In this document: positions 1 to 7,185 of the stretch, one piece after another
How the letters are laid out: each line of letters begins with the position of its first letter
How positions within the stretch are numbered: the first letter of the stretch is position 1
DNA from: an uncultured Lachnospiraceae bacterium
GTDB taxonomy: Bacteria; Bacillota_A; Clostridia; Lachnospirales; Lachnospiraceae
Length of the DNA: 17,227 nucleotides
Direction of reading: 5' to 3'
Assembly (NCBI GenBank): GCA_902783205.1
Contig: CACZQE010000205.1
Coordinates: forward strand, 1 to 17,227
Notes under the pieces: model-generated
Database searches by the model: none
Seen by the model: the letters and a program-made list of their open reading frames with translations, nothing else
What the model was told of the DNA's origin: nothing
Program-made: the position numbers and the translations under genes

Positions 1-767
1 GGCGCGGGATCAGCCAGCCGGACAGGAAGCATGGAGCTTTCATCCTGAACAGTAAAATATCCCTGGCGAAAAGCCTTTACCCTGCGCAGGGAATCAGGCG
101 CTTCAATTTCAAAAGCTCCGGGGATCAGCTGCCCCTCGCGGACGCTGACGCCCTCTTCCTCCAGCATCTTTTTAAGAGCCGGGGGATCGGTTTTGGATAT
201 ACAGGTTCTGATTGTAATAGGCCGTCTGGTCAAAAAGAAGGCCAGCATTTTTTCTGTTTTTTCCACCCCGTACTGACGGATCAGCAGCTCTGTGACCGCT
301 TCGGGCATGGAGTATAAAACGGAAAGATATTCCGTCTCGTTTTCGTCCCGGTCCGGCAGGGGCAGATTCCCCGCCTGCCTTGCCAGGGAACGGACAACTC
401 CGTTGACAAAGCCGGACAGCCTTCCGAACTTTCTCTTTCTGGCCATCCTTACTGCCTGATCGCAGGCCGCGTGATCGGGGACACCCATAAAGAGGATCTG
501 ATAGGCGGACATCCTGAGCAGGTTTCTGATCAGAGGCTTGCACTTTCTCATGGGGACTGAAGAAATGTGGTCCAGCACATAATCAAGATAGAGCTGTCTT
601 TCCGTCACGCCCTCACAGAGCGTCTTGTAGAAAGCCCTCTCTTTCCTGTCGAGAAACTGCAGTCTGAGCATGCTGTCACCGATGGCAATATGGGACAGCT
701 TTCCTTTCCTGTCCATATCCACCAGCGTATCCAGTGCTTCCATTCTCATGTCCACTTTAGGCGCCAT
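1..767 (-). CDS. rsmB: 16S rRNA (cytosine-967-C5) methyltransferase RsmB, N-terminal part (cut by window edge)
   Basis: RsmB methylates C967 of 16S rRNA using S-adenosylmethionine. I translated 255 codons from ATG 767 to position 3 without a stop. Residues about 1-140 fit the NusB-like RNA-binding domain, including FVNGVVRSLAR. The following part carries YSMPEAVTELL and then RPITIRTC, which corresponds to the 'PxTxRVN' region. The last residues contain GYFTVQDESS, the motif that opens the Rossmann methyltransferase domain. The SAM-binding and catalytic cysteines lie outside the window. The ATG is two bases after the fmt stop, and the Shine-Dalgarno is the GAGGA in the last fmt codons, so translation is probably coupled. 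It is last in the visible def-fmt-rsmB unit. The family assignment is firm; the 3' part cannot be judged. Confidence 0.93.
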   Translation of the reverse strand, partial: MAPKVDMRMEALDTLVDMDRKGKLSHIAIGDSMLRLQFLDRKERAFYKTLCEGVTERQLYLDYVLDHISSVPMRKCKPLIRNLLRMSAYQILFMGVPDHAACDQAVRMARKRKFGRLSGFVNGVVRSLARQAGNLPLPDRDENETEYLSVLYSMPEAVTELLIRQYGVEKTEKMLAFFLTRRPITIRTCISKTDPPALKKMLEEEGVSVREGQLIPGAFEIEAPDSLRRVKAFRQGYFTVQDESSMLPVRLADPA

Positions 768-769
768 AA

Positions 770-1723
770 TCAGTCCTCATTTTTTCCAAGTACCATACCT
801 GCTTCCAGCTTTCTGCCCAGAAGGAATGCGGCTGTATCCATCCGCTTTTTCCCCTGCAGCTGAAGAGACTTTATCTTGAGCAGGCCGCTTCCGCACTGTA
901 CGAAGAATGCAGCCTTTCCGACTTTAACCACACTTCCTGGAACCGTCGGAATGTCCGTCACCTCGTCCTCTTCCGGGCACAGGTCTGCCTCCCAGATCTT
1001 GAGCATCTTTCCGTCTAAAAATGTATAGGCACTGGGCCAGGAATTCATACCCCGGATCAGTCTCTCGATCCGGACCGCGTCCTGACTCCAGTCAATCTCT
1101 CCTTCTTCCCTGGTCAGCATGGGGGCATAGGAACTTAAGCTGTCGTCCTGCCTGATCCTTTCGGCTTTTCCCGCCTCAATATCGGAAAGGGCTTTCAGGA
1201 TCAGAGGGCCTCCTGCCAGAGACAGTTTATCATGTAATGAGGCGCCCGTTTCCTTCTCATCCAGGGGCACCGTCACCCGGTCGATCATATCACCTGTATC
1301 CAGACCTTTTTCCATATACATGATGGTGATGCCCGACTCTTTCTCCCCGTTGATCACCGCCCGCTGGATCGGAGCGGCTCCCCGGTATTTAGGAAGAAGG
1401 GACGCATGGATATTGATGCATCCGCGGGGAGGCAGGTTCAGGATACTTTCCGGCAGGATCTGTCCGAAGGCAGCTACCACGATCACATCGGGACTGATTT
1501 CCTTAAGTGTCTCTACAAAGGCCTCGTCCCTCACCCGGACCGGCTGGTAAACCGGTATCCCGGCAGCGAGAGCGGCCTCCTTAACCGGAGGGTACTGCAT
1601 GGCCTTGCCCCGCCCTTTGGGCTTGTCGGGCTGGGTCACCACAGCTGCCACCTCATGGGCGCTGATCAGAGCCTCAAGGGCGGGTACCGCAAAATCCGGC
1701 GTTCCCATGAATACGACTCTCAT
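770..1723 (-). CDS. fmt: Methionyl-tRNA formyltransferase
   Basis: Fmt transfers a formyl group from 10-formyltetrahydrofolate to Met-tRNAfMet in the cytoplasm, allowing formyl-methionine initiation. The 317-residue protein has the usual length. It starts MRVVFMGTPDFAVPALEAL and has the loop QPDKPKGRGK at residues 31-40. The folate and catalytic signature NIHASLLPKYRGAAPIQ begins at N104, with H106 and S108, and is followed by GLDTGDM with D145. N104, H106 and D145 correspond to the family catalytic triad. The C-terminal third is the tRNA-binding OB-fold region. The ATG overlaps the def stop as ATGA, and a GGAGG lies about 10 bases upstream inside def, so def and fmt are translationally coupled. 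Pairing with def fits, because the deformylase removes the group that Fmt adds. Confidence 0.98.
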   Translation of the reverse strand: MRVVFMGTPDFAVPALEALISAHEVAAVVTQPDKPKGRGKAMQYPPVKEAALAAGIPVYQPVRVRDEAFVETLKEISPDVIVVAAFGQILPESILNLPPRGCINIHASLLPKYRGAAPIQRAVINGEKESGITIMYMEKGLDTGDMIDRVTVPLDEKETGASLHDKLSLAGGPLILKALSDIEAGKAERIRQDDSLSSYAPMLTREEGEIDWSQDAVRIERLIRGMNSWPSAYTFLDGKMLKIWEADLCPEEDEVTDIPTVPGSVVKVGKAAFFVQCGSGLLKIKSLQLQGKKRMDTAAFLLGRKLEAGMVLGKNED

Positions 1724-2208
1724 TCTTCAAAAACCTCCTCGTCCTCCTCTTCCAGATCACGGTAGGGCTCATCGGCGCGGTCACCGTAAAGGATTCCGTC
1801 CAGGTGATCCATCTCATGGAGGATACAGCGGGCTTTCAGGCCTTCAGCCTCATAGATGACCTCGTTCATTTCCCGGTCATTAAACTTCACCTTGATCTGA
1901 TAGGGTCTGGTGACATTTGCACATTTGCCGGGCACACTCAGGCAGCCTTCTTCATCGGTCTGCTCGCCGGAACTTTCCAGCAGTTCCGGGTTGATCAGGA
2001 CCAGGGGTTCCTCATCCATCACATCCACCACGCACAGCCTGCGCAGGATGCCCACCTGGGGCGCCGCAAGGCCCACGCCTCTTTCCTGGTACATGGTTTC
2101 AAACATATCATCGATCAGTGTCTCTATACGAGGGGTCATCTTTGCGACCGGCTTGCATACTTTATTCAAAACGGGATCTCCGATCACCCGCAGTTTTCTT
2201 GTAGCCAT
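1720..2208 (-). CDS. def: Peptide deformylase
   Basis: Def is a metallohydrolase that removes the N-formyl group from nascent proteins at the ribosome exit. All three family motifs are intact in 162 residues: GVGLAAPQVG (44-53), EGCLS (87-91, metal ligand C89) and HEMDH (131-135, metal ligands H131 and H135, catalytic E132). The protein ends in a strongly acidic tail (LEEEDEEVFEE), common in Clostridia homologues. The ATG at 2208 has an AAAGGAG about nine bases upstream. The gene is preceded by its own extended -10 promoter and a leader hairpin, and overlaps fmt by 4 bp at its end. Length and motifs indicate an active type-1-like enzyme. Confidence 0.98.
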   Translation of the reverse strand: MATRKLRVIGDPVLNKVCKPVAKMTPRIETLIDDMFETMYQERGVGLAAPQVGILRRLCVVDVMDEEPLVLINPELLESSGEQTDEEGCLSVPGKCANVTRPYQIKVKFNDREMNEVIYEAEGLKARCILHEMDHLDGILYGDRADEPYRDLEEEDEEVFEE

Positions 2209-2256
2209 GTTTTACTGCTCCTTTGCTCAACTTTATTATTGCTTTCGTCAAATGTA

Positions 2257-2276
2257 TCCGGCAGAAAGCTGCCGGA
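2257..2276 (-). other. Leader hairpin upstream of def
   Basis: Perfect 8-bp inverted repeat (TCCGGCAG / CTGCCGGA) with a 4-base loop. It lies 49 bases before the def ATG and just downstream of the predicted start site of the def promoter. No uridine run follows, so it is not an intrinsic terminator. It would form near the 5' end of the def-fmt-rsmB transcript and may stabilise it; that role is inference. Confidence 0.6.
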
Positions 2277-2288
2277 CTCATAAGCGTG

Positions 2289-2317
2289 ATTATAACATCC
2301 GGCCCCCTTTCCGTAAA
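2289..2317 (-). promoter_or_regulatory. Promoter for def-fmt-rsmB (extended -10)
   Basis: On the minus strand there is a consensus TATAAT (2294-2289) preceded by TGT, giving an extended -10 (TGTTATAAT). A weak -35 (TTTACG, 2317-2312) sits 17 bases upstream. The -35 lies in the loop and stem of the hairpin that follows priA. Predicted transcription starts near 2282, giving a leader of about 75 bases. Confidence 0.65.
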
Positions 2318-2329
2318 GGGCGGGGCCGG
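2299..2329 (-). other. GC-rich hairpin directly after priA
   Basis: Starting seven bases past the priA stop codon, CCGGCC and CCCTTT pair with AAAGGG and GGCCGG around a 4-base loop, with a 3-base bulge on the 5' side. In the priA transcript the 3' side is followed by ATGTTATAATC, not a uridine run. It is therefore not a canonical intrinsic terminator. It may slow polymerase or protect the 3' end of the upstream message. It overlaps the def promoter -35. Confidence 0.6.
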
Positions 2330-2335
2330 CAAAAT

Positions 2336-4621
2336 TCAGTAGGATGTTACCGGATCCAGATCGTACTCCACACTCACACCGGAGAACATGGGATTTTCAC
2401 TCACCACTGGCTCCAGCCTTTTCTGCAGGGCAAGGAGACGGTCCCTGTCCCTGTGCTTTAAAAAGAGTACATGCCGGTAAATGTCTTTTAATCTGGAGAG
2501 TCTTGCCTTTCCGGGCGCCAGGATCCGGACAGGGTCTTCCGCCTCCTCCTGGCTTTTGATCAGCATCCGCCCGATCCGGGCAGCTGCCAGTTCCGCTTCC
2601 TCCTCCCGGTCTGACTGGACCAGAATGGCCAGCAGGTGGCCGCAGGGAGGATAGCCCATCATCCTGCGGTAGGCAATCTCATTTTCATAGAAATCTTCAT
2701 AGGACTGGCGGGCAGCCGCCGTGACTGCGTAGTGGCCGGGGGTGTAGGTCTGGATGACCACGTCCCCTCTGAGGCTTCCTCTTCCCGACCTTCCTGCCGC
2801 CTGGCAGAGCAGGTCAAAAGTAGCCTCGGCACTGCGGAAGTCCTGGGCAAACAGAGAAAGGTCCGCCGCCAGGATTCCCATGAGGGTCACACCGGGATAA
2901 TCGTGTCCTTTGACGATCATCTGGGTTCCCACCAGTATCTGGGCCCTGCCTTCTGAAAAGTCTTCCAGGATCCGGTCATGGGCATGCTTTTTTCTGGTAG
3001 TGTCCGCATCCATGCGAAGGACTTTGACTCCCGGAAACTCGGCAGCCAGAGCCGCCTCAACCTTTTCGGTTCCCAGGCCGAATGCAGCCACAAAAGGACT
3101 GCCGCAGGAAGGACATGTCCTGTCGTAAGGAATAGTGTATCCGCAATAGTGGCAGGACAGGGTTTTGTTCCTGTGCAGTGTAAGAGATACATCGCAGTGA
3201 GGGCAGCGGATCACATGGCCGCAGCTTCTGCAGGAAACAAAGCCGGCGAATCCACGCCGGTTGATAAAGAGCATGATCTGCTCTTTCTTCCTGATCCTGT
3301 CTTCCATCAGGGCTTTCAGTTTCCTGCTGAACATGGACCTGTTTCCCTGCAGGAACTCCTCCCTCAGATCAGCAATCTCCACGGAAGGAAGCAAGCTTCC
3401 CGAAGGTCTTTTTCTCAGGGTCAGCAGTGTATACTCTCCGCTTACGGCCCGGCTGAAAGACTCCACACTCGGTGTGGCGGAGCCCAGCACCAGGCTGGCA
3501 TTGCTCAAAGACGCCCGGTAAACAGCTGCCGGCACCGCATGGTATTTGGGTGTCTGCTCGCTCTTGTAAGCCCGGTCATGCTCCTCATCGACAATAATGA
3601 TTCCCAGATCGGGAACCGGCGCAAAAAGGGCGGACCGGGGCCCGATCACGATATCCGCCTCGCCCCGGCGGATTCTCTGTACCGCATCGTTTCGCTCTCC
3701 GGCGGACATGCGGGAGTTGATCACGGCGATTCTCTCCCCGAATCTCTCACAGAATCTTTTCACAGTCTGGTAGGTCAGTGAAATCTCCGGAACCAGGACA
3801 ATGGCCTGCTTTCCTTCCGAGATCACCTTTTCGATCATGGACAAATATACTTCTGTCTTTCCGCTGCCGGTGACACCCCACAGAAGATATACAGGCCTTT
3901 CTCCCGCGTCATAGTCCTCACGGAAACGGTTGAAGGCAGCTGTCTGTTCTTCGTTGAGCTCCGGTCTTTCTTCTTTCTTTTTCAGGTCCGGGTAAGGGTT
4001 TCGCCAGCGGATTCTCTCCTCAAGCCGCCAGATTCCCTGTCCGGCAATCTTCATGATCGACTGATGGGTCAGCCCTGCGGCGACCGCCTCCTTTTTGGCA
4101 ATACTGCCTTGATCGATCAGCAGACGCAGGACTCTTGCCCGGGCGCTGTAGTGCTTCCTCTCCCATTCGCGGGCCAGATCTTCGGCCCCGGAAAGTGACA
4201 TGCTTAAGATCACCCGGCCCTCGACCTTGGGCCGTACCCGGCTCTTTACCGGAAGCACGGTCCTGAGAGCCTGGATCATGGTAGACCCGCAGGTCTCCTT
4301 CAGATAAAAAGCCATCCGGATCAGATTGGACTCGATGGTGTAGGCGTTACTGTCCACTGCATCTATATCCTTGACTTTTGATGGGTCAAAAGAAATCTGA
4401 TCCGTAATGTCGATCACATAGGCATCGGTCATCCGGTTTCCGGCTCCAAAGGGTACCTGTACCCTGGCCCCCGGCACAACCAGGTCTTCCATGGAGGCAG
4501 GGATCCGGTAACTGAAGATCCGGTCCAGGGCCTCGGTGGAAATGTCCACGATCACCTGTGCATATCGAACTTTATCAATATTAATATCCTCTTTTTTATC
4601 AGTATTTCCCGTCGAGGACAT
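2336..4621 (-). CDS. priA: Primosomal replication restart helicase PriA
   Basis: PriA is a 3'-to-5' superfamily 2 helicase that recognises stalled forks and reloads the replisome. The 761-residue protein has the N-terminal DNA-binding region (about 15-120), Walker A GVTGSGKT (249-256), DEEH (345-348), GSATPS (380-385) and helicase motifs through QAAGRSGRG (607-615). Eight cysteines (464, 467, 473, 476, 490, 493, 503, 506) form the two zinc sites. One oddity: after DEEH the usual YHARD segment reads YHAVP here (360-364). The ATG lies inside murE, overlapping its end by 23 bp, with GGAGG about 12 bases upstream in murE. No other ATG lies near the N-terminus in frame. The function is clear; only the exact start is slightly uncertain. 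Confidence 0.96.
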   Translation of the reverse strand: MSSTGNTDKKEDINIDKVRYAQVIVDISTEALDRIFSYRIPASMEDLVVPGARVQVPFGAGNRMTDAYVIDITDQISFDPSKVKDIDAVDSNAYTIESNLIRMAFYLKETCGSTMIQALRTVLPVKSRVRPKVEGRVILSMSLSGAEDLAREWERKHYSARARVLRLLIDQGSIAKKEAVAAGLTHQSIMKIAGQGIWRLEERIRWRNPYPDLKKKEERPELNEEQTAAFNRFREDYDAGERPVYLLWGVTGSGKTEVYLSMIEKVISEGKQAIVLVPEISLTYQTVKRFCERFGERIAVINSRMSAGERNDAVQRIRRGEADIVIGPRSALFAPVPDLGIIIVDEEHDRAYKSEQTPKYHAVPAAVYRASLSNASLVLGSATPSVESFSRAVSGEYTLLTLRKRPSGSLLPSVEIADLREEFLQGNRSMFSRKLKALMEDRIRKKEQIMLFINRRGFAGFVSCRSCGHVIRCPHCDVSLTLHRNKTLSCHYCGYTIPYDRTCPSCGSPFVAAFGLGTEKVEAALAAEFPGVKVLRMDADTTRKKHAHDRILEDFSEGRAQILVGTQMIVKGHDYPGVTLMGILAADLSLFAQDFRSAEATFDLLCQAAGRSGRGSLRGDVVIQTYTPGHYAVTAAARQSYEDFYENEIAYRRMMGYPPCGHLLAILVQSDREEEAELAAARIGRMLIKSQEEAEDPVRILAPGKARLSRLKDIYRHVLFLKHRDRDRLLALQKRLEPVVSENPMFSGVSVEYDLDPVTSY

Positions 4622-6059
4622 CCTGCACGATTTCCTCCTCGCTCATATGATACTTTTTGCCTCTGATCTCCTGGTAGGTTTCATGCCCCTTGCCGGCCAG
4701 CACGATAATGTCTCCCGGCTCTCCGTGGTGCATGACATAGGAGATGGCCTCCCGGCGGTCCACTATGGAAATGTACTTTCCTTTTGTCTTACTGATTCCC
4801 GTCAGGATATCGGCAATGATCTCCTCGGGTTCCTCAAAACGGGGATTATCCGATGTGATCACCGTAAAGTCAGCCAGCCTTCCGGCTGTCTCTCCCATCT
4901 CGAATCTTCTCAGTCTGGACCGGTTGCCGCCGCATCCGAAGAGACAGATCAGACGGTTGGGCTCATAGCCGCGCAGTGTGAGCAGTATGCTCTCCAGAGC
5001 CATTGCGTTATGAGCATAGTCGATAATCAGCGTATAGTCATAGCCTGTGGGAACGATCTGGACCCTCCCCGGCACCATGATGGATGAAAGGCCGGCCCGG
5101 ATCGCGTCGAATCCGATGCCCATATGGCCTGCGATCACAATGGCGCCCAGAGCATTATGCACATTGAAAATACCCGGTACGGAGCAGGCGATATGCTCCT
5201 CATACTTACCGGTCACATCAAAATCCACACCCAGGAAATCCCTGGCCCTGGTAAGCTTCACATTTTCCGCCCGGACATCCGCTTCCGGAAGAAGGCCGAA
5301 AGTCTCGATGGGGCAGGCCGCATTGTGGATGATCTGCGGGAAATGCTCGTCATCCACGTTGGCAAATCCGTATTTGCACTGCTGGAAGAGCATGGCTTTG
5401 CAGGAAAGGTACTCCTCAAAACTGTCATGCTCATTGGGACCGATATGGTCGGGGGAAAGATTGGTAAAAAGACCATAGTCAAAAGTGATCCCCGCTGTCC
5501 GGTCCAGTTTGAATCCCTGGGATGAGGCCTCCATGACCACCGCGTCGCATCCGGCGTCCGCCATCATGCGGAAATAACGGTGGATATCATAGGATTCCGG
5601 CGTGGTGTTATTGACGGAAATGTGCTCCCCGTTGATCAGCACTTCAATGGTTCCGATCACACCCACCTTGTGTCCGGCCTCTTCCAGGATATTGCGGATC
5701 ATGTAGGTCGTGGTGGTCTTGCCCTTTGTCCCCGTCACCGCAATAGTGGTCAGTTCCCGGGCAGGATATCCGAACCATGCCGCAGAGATCAGGGCCATGG
5801 CCCGCCTGGTATCCTCCACACGGATTACAGTCACATTTTCAGGTACGTCGACCCGGTCCATGACTACAAGAACAGCAGCCCCTGCCGCTGCCGCCTCGCC
5901 CGCAAATGTATGGCCGTCAAAAGACGCACCTTTTATACATAGAAACAGACAGCCCGCTTCGAGTTTCCGCGAGTCGTTCACAACAGCGGTTACATCTACG
6001 TCCAGGCTGCCTTGTATACATTCATAAGTACACTGCTCTAATAATTGTCTGCATATCAT
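4599..6059 (-). CDS. murE: UDP-N-acetylmuramoyl-tripeptide synthetase, MurE-type (probably meso-diaminopimelate-adding)
   Basis: MurE ligases add the third amino acid to UDP-MurNAc-L-Ala-D-Glu using ATP, in the cytoplasm. The 486-residue protein has the Mur N-terminal domain with NDSRKLEAGCLFLCIKG (28-44), the ATP loop VTGTKGKTTTT (108-118), NNTTPES (150-156), the probable carbamylated lysine K221 in SCKAMLF, and YAHNAMALE (348-356). DNPR (404-407) is the motif tied to meso-diaminopimelate specificity, and GKGHETYQ (457-464) follows. The segment usually reading GCGGDRDxxKRP is GCGGNRSRLRR here (375-385). The ATG has GGGAG seven bases upstream and a near-consensus promoter about 50 bases upstream. 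It overlaps priA. It could be the main MurE or a paralogue; the window cannot tell. Confidence 0.9.
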   Translation of the reverse strand: MICRQLLEQCTYECIQGSLDVDVTAVVNDSRKLEAGCLFLCIKGASFDGHTFAGEAAAAGAAVLVVMDRVDVPENVTVIRVEDTRRAMALISAAWFGYPARELTTIAVTGTKGKTTTTYMIRNILEEAGHKVGVIGTIEVLINGEHISVNNTTPESYDIHRYFRMMADAGCDAVVMEASSQGFKLDRTAGITFDYGLFTNLSPDHIGPNEHDSFEEYLSCKAMLFQQCKYGFANVDDEHFPQIIHNAACPIETFGLLPEADVRAENVKLTRARDFLGVDFDVTGKYEEHIACSVPGIFNVHNALGAIVIAGHMGIGFDAIRAGLSSIMVPGRVQIVPTGYDYTLIIDYAHNAMALESILLTLRGYEPNRLICLFGCGGNRSRLRRFEMGETAGRLADFTVITSDNPRFEEPEEIIADILTGISKTKGKYISIVDRREAISYVMHHGEPGDIIVLAGKGHETYQEIRGKKYHMSEEEIVQDVLDGKY

Positions 6060-6076
6060 ATATATTCTCCCATTCC

Positions 6077-6089
6077 CGGCCCTTGGCCG
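6077..6089 (-). other. Small leader hairpin before murE
   Basis: A 5-bp GC stem (CGGCC / GGCCG) with a 3-base loop lies in the murE leader, six bases upstream of the Shine-Dalgarno (6067-6071). It is short and could form by chance; a role in ribosome access is only a possibility. Confidence 0.3.
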
Positions 6090-6109
6090 AAGGCGATAAT
6101 TTCTGTTCT

Positions 6110-6138
6110 ATTGTACCCTTTTTGTGTAATGTTTTCAA
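6110..6138 (-). promoter_or_regulatory. Sigma-A promoter for murE-priA
   Basis: On the minus strand TTGAAA (6138-6133) and TACAAT (6115-6110) are separated by exactly 17 bases. Predicted transcription starts near 6103, giving a leader of about 43 bases. The surrounding stretch is AT-rich. It sits between the vanZ stop and the murE start, so murE-priA can be expressed independently of the yicC-vanZ genes. Confidence 0.8.
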
Positions 6139-6169
6139 CATACTAAGTGTTAAGAATACAGCGAAAATA

Positions 6170-6790
6170 TTAACATTCCTTAACATCTTGGGAGAGCTTG
6201 GGGTCAGGCTTTCTCCTCCTTTTCATATTCAAATAAATAGATATAAAAACAAGGGTAAGAAGGGTTCCGGCCAGCAGACCGGCACTGTCAATACACACAT
6301 CCGCCGCCCTGCAGGCCCTGCCGGGGACAAAGATCTGGTGGATTTCGTCAATGACGGCATACAGTATACCTGCAGCCATTCCGCCGATAAAAGGCCGCCG
6401 CCTGATTATCGTGAAAACCGGTCTTCCGTCAAAAACAGGCTTTTCGGGTTCTGCCATCTTCAAGGCTGCCCGGACATGGAAAACCAGCAGGCTGCCCAGT
6501 ATGGCGTACTCGGTAAAATGAGCCGCCTTCCTCACAGGAAACTGCAGACTCTCAATCAGAGCAAATCTTGCCTGGGGAGTCATCTCCGGCCTTGCCAGGA
6601 AAATCCACAGATCTGCCAGCTTTTCACAGACCAGCCTGCTCATGGATGAAGAGGTCAGGTCAGGCGCTGCGGAAAAGCCCCAGATGACCCATGCCCAGCC
6701 GGCCACTGCGGCAAGAGACAGAAGCCAGGCAGCTGCCATTGGAAAAGGCAGACATTTTTTATCAATGTCTGCCCTGTCTGTCTTATTCAT
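6170..6790 (-). CDS. VanZ-family membrane protein
   Basis: The family takes its name from VanZ of the vancomycin/teicoplanin resistance cluster. Most chromosomal members have no known job, although some affect envelope properties. The 206-residue protein has about four hydrophobic spans (roughly 19-40, 90-108, 134-150, 167-188). Both family signatures are present: RKAAHFTEYAILG (87-99) and DEIHQIFVPGR (148-158) followed by ADVCIDSAG (163-171). The C-terminus is basic (NMKRRRKPDPK). The ATG overlaps the rpoZ end by 8 bp, so it is translated from the yicC-rpoZ message. It lies next to murE, which suggests but does not prove an envelope role. I would not call it an antibiotic resistance gene, since no vanHAX-type genes are present. 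Confidence 0.88.
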   Translation of the reverse strand: MNKTDRADIDKKCLPFPMAAAWLLSLAAVAGWAWVIWGFSAAPDLTSSSMSRLVCEKLADLWIFLARPEMTPQARFALIESLQFPVRKAAHFTEYAILGSLLVFHVRAALKMAEPEKPVFDGRPVFTIIRRRPFIGGMAAGILYAVIDEIHQIFVPGRACRAADVCIDSAGLLAGTLLTLVFISIYLNMKRRRKPDPKLSQDVKEC

Positions 6791-7103
6791 TGGAAAAAGC
6801 CGGGTCGATTTCTTTCAGTTCTTCAAACTGTTCGTTTCCCATCAGAGTCGGCACGGGAATCGGATCGTTTTCATCTTCTCCTGTGATCTTCAGCTTACCG
6901 TCATAGAGCTCCTCGACTGCAACAGACAGAGGCTTTTCTCCCTCCGCTGCAGCAACTCTTGCCTTGCTGCCGCTGATCAGGTCCCTCGCACGTCTCGAGG
7001 TGGCGATCACGATGGAATAGCGGCTGTTGATCACAGGCTCTTCTCCTTCGTTATCTTCGATGTTGATCTTCTCCATAAGCTCGGTATAAGATGGATGTAA
7101 CAT
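6783..7103 (-). CDS. rpoZ: DNA-directed RNA polymerase omega subunit
   Basis: Omega is the small RNA polymerase subunit that helps assemble and stabilise the beta' subunit. The 106-residue protein begins MLHPSYTELM and carries the core signature NSRYSIVIATSRRARDLISG (26-45), followed by PLSVAVEELYDGKLKI (58-73). The acidic C-terminal extension after residue 75 is longer than in Escherichia coli and resembles Clostridia homologues. The ATG has AAAGGAG six bases upstream. It is 64 bp downstream of gmk, a standard pairing in Firmicutes. Its last 8 bp overlap vanZ. No separate promoter is evident in the gap, so it is probably read from the yicC promoter. Confidence 0.96.
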   Translation of the reverse strand: MLHPSYTELMEKINIEDNEGEEPVINSRYSIVIATSRRARDLISGSKARVAAAEGEKPLSVAVEELYDGKLKITGEDENDPIPVPTLMGNEQFEELKEIDPAFSNE

Positions 7104-7142
7104 GATGAACTCCTTTCCTGGAACTTGAAAATGTATCTGTTT

Positions 7143-7154
7143 CCGTATATACGG
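7143..7154. repeat. 12-bp perfect palindrome in the gmk-rpoZ gap
   Basis: CCGTATATACGG is a perfect self-complementary 12-mer midway between gmk and rpoZ. It could be a protein-binding site or a weak RNA fold. No promoter element or uridine tract is associated with it. Confidence 0.45.
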
Positions 7155-7163
7155 GCATTTCCC

Positions 7164-7185
7164 GGCCTTAACAGCCGCGAAGGCC
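7164..7185 (-). other. Inverted repeat spanning the gmk stop codon
   Basis: GGCCTT and AAGGCC flank a 10-base loop, with the gmk TAA partly in the 3' arm. No uridine run follows. It could be an RNA processing or stability element between gmk and rpoZ, or chance. Confidence 0.35.

Noticed and set aside
172..543. Apparent separate open frame inside the rsmB region, which at first suggested a frameshift
   Set aside because: Base-by-base translation from ATG 767 shows one continuous RsmB frame to the window edge. The other frame is out of phase and meaningless.
6170..6790. Glycopeptide resistance determinant (vanZ)
   Set aside because: Only the VanZ fold is present. There are no vanR/S/H/A/X-type genes, and VanZ-family proteins are common chromosomal genes of unknown function.
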